A DNA stretch of 64,000 nucleotides from RBG-13-68-16 sp050018455. Lineage in GTDB: Bacteria > Acidobacteriota > Thermoanaerobaculia > Thermoanaerobaculales > Thermoanaerobaculaceae. The notes below the pieces were generated by a model. The model had not been told where the DNA came from and made no database searches. It was given only the letters and a program-made list of their open reading frames with translations. Made by a program: the position numbers and the translations under genes. Location: contig JBEKAA010000006.1 of the NCBI GenBank assembly GCA_050018455.1, positions 1 through 64,000 on the forward strand, written 5' to 3'. This document shows, one piece after another, positions 1 to 7,480 of the stretch. Numbering within the stretch: the first letter of the stretch is position 1; each line of letters begins with the position of its first letter.

Positions 1-118
1 CCTTCAACGACTGCACCTTCGTAATCGCCGCCGTCAACGTCGTCTTCCCGTGGTCCACGTGCCCAATCGTCCCCACGTTCACGTGCGGCTTCGTCCTGTC
101 AAACTTCTGCTTGGCCAT
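1..118 (-). CDS. tuf: Elongation factor Tu, N-terminal part (runs off the window)
   Basis: Only the first 39 codons are present; the gene continues beyond base 1. EF-Tu is the GTPase that delivers aminoacyl-tRNA to the ribosome. The protein begins MAKQKFDRTKPHVNVGTIGH, and the P-loop GHVDHGKT is at residues 19-26, which is diagnostic. It lies directly downstream of four tRNA genes on the same strand, as in the thrU-tyrU-glyT-thrT-tufB operon of E. coli, so co-transcription from the promoter near base 725 is likely. The start ATG is at 118-116. Confidence 0.97.
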   Translation of the reverse strand, partial: MAKQKFDRTKPHVNVGTIGHVDHGKTTLTAAITKVQSLK

Positions 119-232
119 GGTTCCCTTGCCTCCCTCTCCCCTGATCTGTCAGACGGCCCCGGCCCGCGAGGTGACGGGCCCCGTTGTCACTGCTCGTTCA
201 GTTGCTCTTCACTCCTTCACAGGTGCAGACAG

Positions 233-308
233 TGGAGCCCAGGACCAGATTTGAACTGGTGACCCCGTCCTTACCAAGGACGTGCTCTACCGCCTGAGCT
301 ACCTGGGC
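233..308 (-). tRNA. tRNA-Thr (anticodon GGT)
   Basis: The minus strand folds as a standard 76-nt tRNA including an encoded CCA (233-235). The acceptor stem pairs GCCCAGG with CCTGGGC, the anticodon loop reads CTTGGTAAG (anticodon GGT) and the T-arm contains GTTCAAATC. It is the last tRNA before tuf. Confidence 0.97.
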
Positions 309-331
309 CCACGAGAAAGCCTGCGAAGCTA

Positions 332-406
332 TGGAGCGGGAGACGGGATTCGAACCCGCGACCAACAGCTTGGAAGGCTGTGACTCTACCCCTGAGTTAC
401 TCCCGC
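332..406 (-). tRNA. tRNA-Gly (anticodon TCC)
   Basis: 75-nt tRNA on the minus strand. The acceptor pairs GCGGGAG with CTCCCGC, the anticodon loop is CCTTCCAAG (TCC), the T-arm has GTTCGAATC and CCA is encoded at 332-334. Third member of the tRNA-tuf cluster. Confidence 0.97.
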
Positions 407-422
407 GTGTATGCAAGAAGAG

Positions 423-509
423 TGGTGCGGGCGGATGGATTTGAACCACCGTAGGGCGTTGCCCGGCAGATTTACAGTCTGCTGCCATTGACCGCTCGGC
501 CACACCCGC
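423..509 (-). tRNA. tRNA-Tyr (anticodon GTA)
   Basis: 87-nt class II tRNA on the minus strand with a long variable arm. The acceptor pairs GCGGGTG with CGCCCGC (one G-T type pair), the anticodon loop is ACTGTAAAT (GTA), and CCA is encoded at 423-425. Second member of the tRNA-tuf cluster. Confidence 0.97.
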
Positions 510-565
510 ACGCATGACACCGCCGTCGAGGCACTCCGGACCGTGCAAAGGCTGCCGCTGCTCAC

Positions 566-641
566 TGGAGCTGGCGATGGGACTCGAACCCGTAACCTGC
601 GGATTACAAATCCGCTGCTCTACCAGTTGAGCTACGCCAGC
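566..641 (-). tRNA. tRNA-Thr (anticodon TGT)
   Basis: 76-nt tRNA on the minus strand. The acceptor pairs GCTGGCG with CGCCAGC, the anticodon loop is TTTGTAATC (TGT), the T-arm has GTTCGAGTC and CCA is encoded at 566-568. First gene of the tRNA-tuf transcription unit, about 75 nt downstream of its predicted promoter. Confidence 0.97.
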
Positions 642-721
642 CTGCGCGGGAACGAGCACCCGTCTATCCCCTCTGCCAAAGATCTCCCCTCGAGGCACAC
701 CTACCCCGGAGGGGGACGGAG

Positions 722-749
722 ATGATACCACTGTACGCAGCAAATGCAA
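722..749 (-). promoter_or_regulatory. Promoter of the tRNA-tuf operon
   Basis: On the minus strand a -35 box TTGCAT (749-744) is separated by 16 bases from a -10 box TATCAT (727-722). It points toward the four tRNA genes and tuf. This is a close match to the housekeeping sigma consensus and the only good candidate in the spacer. Confidence 0.7.
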
Positions 750-756
750 GACCCTT

Positions 757-963
757 TGAAGAAGCTGACAGCTCTCCCCCACCCGCCCACCCAGCCCACA
801 GCCGACAGCTTTCCGACCCATAGAGACAGTCGACAGCTTCCGCCCACCCTCCCACCCAGTTAACAGTTGACAGTCCCCCACCCACCCAAGAAACAAAACT
901 GCGGGAGAGGAGGCTGCGAGCTGTACGTCTTTGACTGTCAACTGTTAACTGTCAACTGTTAAC
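757..963. repeat. Heptanucleotide-repeat hairpin element between rlmB and the tRNA operon
   Basis: The gap 642-958 holds the tRNA-operon promoter and this element. Left-hand units such as GACAGCT and GTTAACAGTTGACAGT (859-874) are followed by a C-rich core with CCACCCACCCAAGAAA. The right arm carries two copies of ACTGTCAACTGTTAAC (934-949 and 948-963), the exact complement of the left unit. The rlmB stop codon (961-959) lies inside the right arm. The core resembles the element between frr and pyrH. Confidence 0.8.
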
Positions 964-1744
964 TCTTGGTGGGATAGCGACGGCGCCACTCCCACGCAAG
1001 CACCCCGGCGGCGACCGAGAGGTTCAGCGACTCGACGCCCGCTGCGAGCGGGATTGCCACGGTGCCGTCGAGCGCCTTCCGGGTCTTCGCACGCAGTCCG
1101 CCCGCTTCCGCGCCCAGGCAGAGCAGCAGCCGGTCCGGCAGTTCGAGGCGGTCGAGAGGGGTCCCGCCCGCCTCGGCCCCGTACACCCAGAACCCGGCCT
1201 CCTTCGCCGCCACCGCGAAGTCGCCCAGCGCCCCGACATGGGCGATGCGCACCAACGGCAGGGTGCCGGCGGCAACCTTGGCGGCCGCGCCTCCGAGCGG
1301 AGGCGGGTGCGGACCGCCCAGGACAACGCCGCCGAGGCCAAATGCGGCGGCGCTCCGCACCACGGCCCCGAGGTTGTGCCCGTCCTCGAGCCCGTCCAGG
1401 CCGATCAAACACACCTGTCCGTCGAGACTCAAGAGCGATTCCGGCTCGGCGAGGGGCGCCGGGGCCAGCCGCGCCGCGACACCGTTGTGCGCGTTTCCGG
1501 CCGCTGCCTCATCGAGCTTGCGCCTCGGCACCGAGCTGAACCGGACGCCTGCCGCGCGGGCGGCGTCGAGCACCTGCCGCGCCCGCGGACCCCCGAGACC
1601 GTCCGCGATCCACACCACCTCGACGCGAGCCGCTTCGCGTTCGAGGGCGGCGAGCACCGTGTGGAAGCCGACCACCCATTCCGCCCCCACAACCGGGGTC
1701 CGGGGTCCGGGGTCCGGGGTCCGAGAAGAGTCGTGCTTTCGCAT
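959..1744 (-). CDS. rlmB: 23S rRNA 2'-O-ribose methyltransferase, RlmB/TrmH (SpoU) family
   Basis: 261-residue SpoU-family methyltransferase, probably methylating the ribose of a guanosine in 23S rRNA (G2251 for E. coli RlmB). An N-terminal substrate-binding part covers about residues 20-95. The knotted SPOUT domain shows motif 1 LEDGHNLGAVVRSA (119-132), motif 2 LCLGAEAGGLR (209-218) and motif 3 VESLNLSVAAGVLAWE (about 237-252). The ATG at 1744 overlaps the ispDF stop as TGATG, indicating translational coupling. Residues 8-17 are encoded by a GGGGTCC tandem repeat (1695-1722), an unusual N-terminal addition. The exact target within the RlmB/TrmH group is uncertain. Confidence 0.9.
   Translation of the reverse strand: MRKHDSSRTPDPGPRTPVVGAEWVVGFHTVLAALEREAARVEVVWIADGLGGPRARQVLDAARAAGVRFSSVPRRKLDEAAAGNAHNGVAARLAPAPLAEPESLLSLDGQVCLIGLDGLEDGHNLGAVVRSAAAFGLGGVVLGGPHPPPLGGAAAKVAAGTLPLVRIAHVGALGDFAVAAKEAGFWVYGAEAGGTPLDRLELPDRLLLCLGAEAGGLRAKTRKALDGTVAIPLAAGVESLNLSVAAGVLAWEWRRRYPTKS
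1695..1722. repeat. GGGGTCC heptanucleotide array inside rlmB
   Basis: Four perfect copies of GGGGTCC. On the coding (minus) strand it is read as the Pro/Asp/Arg-rich start of RlmB. The same unit recurs inside cheR at 34003. Confidence 0.85.
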
Positions 1745-2895
1745 CAGGAGTGTGCGGCCGGTTCCAGCGTGACCAGGGCGAACGCGACGACGCCTTCCTT
1801 CCTTCCCACGAAACCCATTCCCTCGCACGTTGTGGCCTTGACGTTCACCTCGTCCGGCGCGAGACCGAGTAGCTCGGCAAGACGCGCCCGCATCGCCGAA
1901 CGGTGCGGCGCAATCCTCGGAGCCTCGGCGAGCAGCGTCAGGTCGCAGCCAGCGACGCACCACCCCTGGTGGGAGGCAAGCGTGATCGCGTGACGCACGA
2001 ACAGTTCGGACGGTGCATCGCGCCAGCGCTCCTCGGAAGGAGGGAAGTGCTCACCGATGTCGCCGCAGCCGCATGCGCCGAGAATCGCGTCGGTCACCGC
2101 ATGGAGCGCGGCGTCAGAGTCGGAGTGCCCGGCCAGCCCCGTCTCGCCGGGGAGCAGGATCCCGCAGAGCCAGAGGGGACGCCCGACGGCGAACGGGTGC
2201 ACGTCGACACCCTGCCCGACCCGCGTCCGCCTCGGAAAGACCCCTGCGACGACGGCGAGGTCGTCGGGGTGCGTCACCTTCACGTTCCGGGTGTCCCCGG
2301 GAACTGCGACCACCGCGCCCCCCTGACGCTCGACGAGCGCGGCTTCGTCGGTCCAGAAAGCGTCCCCGCCGGCCTCCAGGGCGCTGCGGAGCACGTCGGC
2401 GCGGAACGCCTGGGGCGTGAGCGCGCGGGCCAGCTTGTCGCGCGGCACCGTCGTCTCCACCGTGCCGTCGGGGCGCAGGCGCTTGACGGTGTCGACCACG
2501 GGCGCCACGAGGAGAGCTGCGCCGCCCTCGGCGGCCGCAGCCACGACGCGCACCACATCGCCCGGAGGGACGAACGGCCGCGCGCCATCGTGGATCACCA
2601 CGACCGTGCCGTCGTCCGCGTCGAGGGCCGCGAACCCGTTCCTCACGGAGTCCTGGCGGCGCGCGCCGCCGGCCGTGACCCGGACGCCAAGGCCCTCCCA
2701 GCGGGCCCGGGCCTGCTCGACCTGGTCGCTACGCACCACCAGCACCAGTGGCGCATTCGGGAACGGCTGTCGGACCGCGGCCACGGCACGCTCCAGCACC
2801 GACCGCCCGCCCACCTGAGCACTGAGCTTGTCCGTTCCGAAACGGGCCGATGACCCGGCGGCAACAACGATGAGGGCTACTTTAAGTTCCGCCAT
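1744..2895 (-). CDS. ispDF: Bifunctional IspD-IspF (MEP pathway)
   Basis: 383-residue fusion of two non-adjacent steps of isoprenoid synthesis. The N-terminal domain (1-222) is 2-C-methyl-D-erythritol 4-phosphate cytidylyltransferase, with the nucleotide-binding loop VAAGSSARFGTDKL (11-24) and IHDGARPF (101-108). The C-terminal domain (225-383) is the 2,4-cyclodiphosphate synthase, with metal ligands in GVDVHPF (D231, H233), GHSDSDAALHA (256-266) and KATTCEGMGFVGR (353-365). Both domains look complete. It follows frr after a 97-base gap and its stop overlaps the rlmB start. IspDF fusions are known in several phyla. Confidence 0.96.
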   Translation of the reverse strand: MAELKVALIVVAAGSSARFGTDKLSAQVGGRSVLERAVAAVRQPFPNAPLVLVVRSDQVEQARARWEGLGVRVTAGGARRQDSVRNGFAALDADDGTVVVIHDGARPFVPPGDVVRVVAAAAEGGAALLVAPVVDTVKRLRPDGTVETTVPRDKLARALTPQAFRADVLRSALEAGGDAFWTDEAALVERQGGAVVAVPGDTRNVKVTHPDDLAVVAGVFPRRTRVGQGVDVHPFAVGRPLWLCGILLPGETGLAGHSDSDAALHAVTDAILGACGCGDIGEHFPPSEERWRDAPSELFVRHAITLASHQGWCVAGCDLTLLAEAPRIAPHRSAMRARLAELLGLAPDEVNVKATTCEGMGFVGRKEGVVAFALVTLEPAAHS

Positions 2896-2964
2896 GATCG
2901 TCCCGTGAGGCCTCTCGCCGTGATCCCGAGAGATCCTTCGCGCCGCATTAGGCAGCGCTCAGGA

Positions 2965-2997
2965 TGTGACCCGGCCCGCGCCGCGGCCCGGGTCACA
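2965..2997 (-). terminator. Hairpin at the 3' end of frr
   Basis: TGTGACCCGG (2965-2974) and CCGGGTCACA (2988-2997) form a perfect 10-bp stem with a GC-rich loop, overlapping the frr stop codon. There is no T-tract, so it could be a weak terminator, a processing site or an mRNA-stability hairpin in the 2896-2992 spacer. Confidence 0.4.
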
Positions 2998-3547
2998 CCT
3001 CCAAGATCTCCTTCTCCTTCGCGCCGAGGACCTCGCCAATGTGCTTGATGTGCTCGTCGGTGTGTTTCTGGATCTCTTCGAGCCCGCGATGCAGGTCGTC
3101 CTCCGAGATCTTCTTGTCCTTCTCGAGCTTCTTGAGAGCCTCGTTGCCGTCGCGGCGGACGTTGCGCACGGCGGTCCGGGCTCGTTCCGCGTACTCATGG
3201 GCGACCTTGACGAGCTCCTTCCGCCGCTCCTGGGTCGGCGTCGGGACCGGCAGCTTGATCACCTTGCCGTCGTTCATCGGGTTGAGGCCGAGGTTGGCCT
3301 TCTGGATCGCGTGCTCGATCGCCGAGATGAGCGTCGGGTCCCACGGTTGGATCACCATCAGGGTGGGATCCGGCACCGAAAGGTTCGCCACCTGGTTGAG
3401 GGGCGTGGGCGTGCCGTAGTAGTCAACCCGCACCGAGTCCAGGATTCCGAGCGAGGCCCGCCCCGTGCGCACCGTCTTGAGCTCGTCGCGCAGGACTTCC
3501 AGCGCCTTGTCCATGTGCGCCTTCGTCGTCTTGACCGTCTCGCGCAT
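2993..3547 (-). CDS. frr: Ribosome recycling factor
   Basis: 184 residues, the usual RRF length. RRF acts with EF-G to split post-termination ribosomes. Hallmarks are the N-terminal KALEVLRDELKTVRTGRAS (13-31), the DYYGTPTPLNQVANLSVPDP block, and the helical C-terminus ending KHIGEVLGAKEKEILEV. The ATG at 3547 is preceded by AGAGGGAG at good spacing, and RRF homology starts here. It is downstream of pyrH as in most bacteria, but a repeat element of about 170 bp separates the two. Confidence 0.97.
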   Translation of the reverse strand: MRETVKTTKAHMDKALEVLRDELKTVRTGRASLGILDSVRVDYYGTPTPLNQVANLSVPDPTLMVIQPWDPTLISAIEHAIQKANLGLNPMNDGKVIKLPVPTPTQERRKELVKVAHEYAERARTAVRNVRRDGNEALKKLEKDKKISEDDLHRGLEEIQKHTDEHIKHIGEVLGAKEKEILEV

Positions 3548-3621
3548 CGCCACTCCCTCTGGCGGCCCCGTCGCAGGCGGGTCCGCATTGAGATGTCGCC
3601 GTGCTCCATTGTATCCGCTCA

Positions 3622-3791
3622 GATGAAAGCTGACAGCTCTCCGCCACCCGCCCGCCCAGTTGACAGCTGACAGCTCCCCCTCCCACCCAAGAAAGGCCAC
3701 ACCTGGGAGGGACGCTGTTGGCTGTTGGCTGTTGGCTGTTGGCTGTTGGCTGTTGGCTGTTGGCTGTTGGCTGTTGGCTGTTGGCTGTCTC
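3622..3791. repeat. Heptanucleotide-repeat element between pyrH and frr
   Basis: The left side has GACAGCT-type units (GCTGACAGCTC, TTGACAGCTGACAGCTC). The core CCACCCAAGAAAGGCCACACCTGGGAGGG resembles that of the element near base 880. The right side is about eleven tandem GCTGTTG units (3713-3790), ending one base before the pyrH stop codon. The arms are imperfectly complementary (GACAGCT against GGCTGTT). It sits inside an otherwise compact essential operon. Confidence 0.85.
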
Positions 3792-4508
3792 TCACGAGAC
3801 CGTGGAGCCGACGTCCTCGCCCAGCACGACACGCTTGATATTGCCCGGCACGCGGATGTTGAAGATCCTGATCGGGATTTTCGCGTTCTGGCAGAGCGAG
3901 ATCGCGGCGGCGTCCATGATCTTCAGGCTGTTCTCGAGCAAGTACTGGTAGCTCGCCTGCTTGAGCAGCTTGGCGCCGGCGTCCCGAACCGGATCGGCGG
4001 TGTAAAGGCCGTCCACCTTGGTGCCCTTGAGCAGGGCGTCGGCGCGGATCTCGCTCGCCCGCAGCGCGGCCGCCGAGTCCGTCGTGAAGAACGGGTTGCC
4101 GGTGCCGGCCGCGAAGATCACGACGCGGTTCTTCTCCAGGTGTCGGATCGCCCTCCGGCGGATGAACGGCTCGGCGACCTCGCGGATGTCGATGGCGGTG
4201 AGCACCCGAGTGAAGCAGCCACGCCGCTCGAGTGCGTCCTGCAGGGCGAGGGCGTTGATCACCGTGGCGAGCATCCCCATGTTGTCGCCTGTGACGCGGT
4301 CGAGCCCCTGCTCCGTGGCGGCGATCCCTCGGATGATGTTGCCGCCGCCGATCACGATCGCGACCTCGACGCCGAGGTCGCGCACGTCGGCGATCTCCGC
4401 GGCGAGGACGGGGAGCACTTCGGGCGCGATCCCGAAAGGCTGGTTGCCCATCAGGACCTCGCCCGAGAGCTTGAGGACAATGCGCCGGTACGCCGTCGGC
4501 CCGCTCAC
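3792..4508 (-). CDS. pyrH: UMP kinase
   Basis: 238-residue bacterial-type uridylate kinase of the amino-acid-kinase fold, phosphorylating UMP to UDP. Visible motifs are RIVLKLSGEVLMG near the N-terminus, IVIGGGNIIRG, the TGDNMGMLATVINALALQ stretch and GTGNPFFTTDSAAALRA, with KVDGLYTADP toward the C-terminus. The start is GTG at 4508, overlapping the tsf stop in GTGA. An upstream extension would run through tsf. Gene order rpsB-tsf-pyrH-frr is widely conserved. Confidence 0.96.
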   Translation of the reverse strand: MSGPTAYRRIVLKLSGEVLMGNQPFGIAPEVLPVLAAEIADVRDLGVEVAIVIGGGNIIRGIAATEQGLDRVTGDNMGMLATVINALALQDALERRGCFTRVLTAIDIREVAEPFIRRRAIRHLEKNRVVIFAAGTGNPFFTTDSAAALRASEIRADALLKGTKVDGLYTADPVRDAGAKLLKQASYQYLLENSLKIMDAAAISLCQNAKIPIRIFNIRVPGNIKRVVLGEDVGSTVS

Positions 4509-5365
4509 TTCTCTACCGCCGCGGCCCCCTCGCCGAGCTTGAAGCGCAGGAAGCCCTTCACGGCCACGCCGCCGCGGTCCGCCAGCACCGCCGAAACCTT
4601 CTTCGCGGGATCCTTGACGAACGGCTGGTCCACGAGGCACACCTGCTCGTAGAACTTGGTCACCTTGCCGTCGGCGATCTTCTCGATCACCTGCGCCGGC
4701 TTGCCAGAGGCGGCGGCCTGCGCCTTGGCGATCTCGCGCTCCTCGTTGACGACTTCGGCCGGCACTTCGTTCGCGGTGACCCACCGTGGCTCGGCGGCCG
4801 CGATCTGCATCGCCACGTCCTTTACGGTTTCTTCGTCGGCCGCGTCCGACACCTCGACGATCACCCCGATCTTGCCGCCCATGTGGAGGTACGAGCCGAC
4901 CTTCATGCCTGGGGCCGCGGCCATGAAGCCGACGCGTGAGAGGAGAATGTTCTCGCCGATGGTGGCGATCTGGGTCGCGATCACCTCGCCCACCGTGTGG
5001 AGCGGATCGCCGACGTAGCGCGTCGCCTTCACCTTCTCGACGTCAGAGACGCCGTCGGCCGCCACCTGGTCGGCGAGCGTGTGGGCAAAAGCCTGGTACT
5101 GCTCCGTTCGGGCGACGAAATCGGTCTCGCAGTTCAGTTCGACCATGCCGGCGCGCCGGCCGTCCTCCGCGACAGCGATGACCACGAGGCCGTCCTTGGC
5201 GGTGCGACCGGCCTTCTTGGCAGCGGCGGACAGCCCCTTCTTACGGAGGATCTTGATTGCCTCCTCCAGGTCGCCGTTCGCCTCCTGCAGCGCCCGCTGG
5301 CAGTCCATCATCCCCGCGCCCGTCTTCTCGCGCAGCTCCTTCACCATCGCAGCAGAAATCGCCAT
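4505..5365 (-). CDS. tsf: Elongation factor Ts
   Basis: 286 residues. EF-Ts is the nucleotide-exchange factor for EF-Tu. The N-terminal UBA-like part MVKELREKTGAGMMDCQRAL and the conserved ELNCETDFVAR motif are both present. The start ATG at 5365 has GGAGG seven bases upstream; an in-frame codon 18 bases earlier lacks this and precedes the conserved region. The stop overlaps the pyrH GTG. The spacer to rpsB carries a repeat. Confidence 0.97.
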   Translation of the reverse strand: MAISAAMVKELREKTGAGMMDCQRALQEANGDLEEAIKILRKKGLSAAAKKAGRTAKDGLVVIAVAEDGRRAGMVELNCETDFVARTEQYQAFAHTLADQVAADGVSDVEKVKATRYVGDPLHTVGEVIATQIATIGENILLSRVGFMAAAPGMKVGSYLHMGGKIGVIVEVSDAADEETVKDVAMQIAAAEPRWVTANEVPAEVVNEEREIAKAQAAASGKPAQVIEKIADGKVTKFYEQVCLVDQPFVKDPAKKVSAVLADRGGVAVKGFLRFKLGEGAAAVEK

Positions 5366-5407
5366 CTCGTTCCTCCATGACAACGGCCAGGAAGCGCACC
5401 CCCCTGG

Positions 5408-5525
5408 CCGTGAAAAAACCGTGGTCCGTGATCAGTGGTCCGTGGTCAGAAACGGCCGTTGTCGCTATCGACCCGCTGCCCGCTCTCTCAACATTGCCCG
5501 CAGTCCACGGTCCACGGGCCACGGT
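5408..5525. repeat. GGTCCGT heptanucleotide inverted-repeat element between rpsB and tsf
   Basis: The left arm is CGTGGTCCGTGATCAGTGGTCCGTGGTC and the right arm CCACGGTCCACGGGCCACGG, imperfect reverse complements flanking a core of about 60 bases. Unit length is 7. It fills most of the gap between the rpsB stop and the tsf ribosome-binding site. Confidence 0.75.
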
Positions 5526-5529
5526 GCTC

Positions 5530-6393
<864 letters not shown>

Positions 6394-6417
6394 GAGAGTA
6401 TCTCCTTTCAGGCTTTC

Positions 6418-6810
6418 CTAACGCTTCGAGAACTGGAACCGACGGCGAGCCTTGGGCTGGCCGTACTTCTTGCGCTCGACCTCGCGCGCGTCGCGCGTGA
6501 GGAAGCCGGCGCTCTTCAGCTTCGGCCGCAGCTCGGGGTTGAACTCGAGGAGGGCGCGGGACAGGCCGTGCCGGATCGCTCCGGCCTGGCCGGTCATGCC
6601 GCCGCCCGCCACGTTGATCACGATGTCGAACTTTTCGTTCGTCTCGGTGATTGCCAGCGGCTGACGGATGACCATCTTGAGCACGCGGTTGGGGAAGTAG
6701 GTTTCGAAGTCGCGGTCGTTGACCTTGATGACGCCGGTGCCCGGACGCAAGTAGACGCGAGCCACCGCGTTCTTCCGCCGGCCGGTCCCGTAATACTGGA
6801 TGCTCGCCAC
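6418..6810 (-). CDS. rpsI: 30S ribosomal protein S9
   Basis: 130 residues, matching the family. It has YYGTGRRKNAVARV at the N-terminus, GGGMTGQAGAIRHGLSRAL in the middle and the basic C-terminus RKKYGQPKARRRFQFSKR that reaches the ribosomal P site. The GTG start at 6810 follows AAGGAGAGG at normal spacing and lies 11 bases after the rplM stop. Confidence 0.97.
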   Translation of the reverse strand: MASIQYYGTGRRKNAVARVYLRPGTGVIKVNDRDFETYFPNRVLKMVIRQPLAITETNEKFDIVINVAGGGMTGQAGAIRHGLSRALLEFNPELRPKLKSAGFLTRDAREVERKKYGQPKARRRFQFSKR

Positions 6811-6821
6811 GGATCCTCTCC

Positions 6822-7259
6822 TTACCCTTCCGCCTTCACGACCTGCGGCTGCTGCGCCTGGTGGGGGTGCTCCGCTCCGGCGTAGACCTTGAGCTTGCGA
6901 AGAAGCTGACGGCCCAACCGGTTCTTCGGCAGCATCCCCCAGACCGCGAAGCGCACCAGACGCTCGGGCGACCTGTCGCGCAGCTCGCGGGCGGTCTGCT
7001 GGTGCAGGTGCCCCGGGTCGCCGGAATGGCGGTAGTACCTCTTGTCGTCCCACTTGTTGCCGGTCAGCTTGATCTTGTCCGCGTTGACCACGATCACAAA
7101 ATCGCCCGTGTCGAGGCCCGGCGTGAAGCTCGCCTTGTGCTTGCCGCGCAAGAGCGTCGCCACCTTCGTGGACAGACGTCCGAGCACGGCATCGGCCGCG
7201 TCGATCACGTACCAGTCGTGGCTGATCTCACCCTGTTTTGGCACGTACGTCTTCATCAT
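6822..7259 (-). CDS. rplM: 50S ribosomal protein L13
   Basis: 145 residues. It carries the WYVIDAADAVLGRLSTKVA motif, the GDFVIVVNADKIKLTGNKW block and the AVWGMLPKNRLGR signature. The start is ATGATG at 7259; the second ATG at 7256 is equally possible because GGAGAG sits just upstream of both. First gene of the operon that runs through rlmB. A short Lys/Gln-rich tail follows the usual end. Confidence 0.96.
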   Translation of the reverse strand: MMKTYVPKQGEISHDWYVIDAADAVLGRLSTKVATLLRGKHKASFTPGLDTGDFVIVVNADKIKLTGNKWDDKRYYRHSGDPGHLHQQTARELRDRSPERLVRFAVWGMLPKNRLGRQLLRKLKVYAGAEHPHQAQQPQVVKAEG

Positions 7260-7320
7260 CGGCTCTCCACTCGCTCGTCGAAACCCACGCGAGGCAAACC
7301 CCTACTCGCAAGGGACGAAG

Positions 7321-7349
7321 ATGCTACCCCGGTGGCTCGGATCTGTCAA
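7321..7349 (-). promoter_or_regulatory. Promoter of the rplM ribosomal operon
   Basis: The minus strand carries a perfect -35 box TTGACA (7349-7344), a 17-base spacer and the -10 box TAGCAT (7326-7321). This gives a leader of about 55 nt before rplM and is the best housekeeping-sigma promoter in the window. Confidence 0.8.
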
Positions 7350-7480
7350 GCGCGGCAGGCACATTCACTGTTGGGCGGGAGCGCGCCGGTGGCACCCTGC
7401 CGGTCGCCAACCCTGCGCTTCGGGGGTGCGTATCATCAAGGGCGGACCCGCCGCAGGCGCGGGCCGCGGGAGGACTCACG

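Noticed and set aside
198..941. Open frame running through the tRNA cluster on the minus strand
   Set aside because: It translates four tRNA genes and a repeat element; clearly not coding.
2013..2420. Arg-rich open frames opposite ispDF
   Set aside because: Composition and position are those of an opposite-strand shadow.
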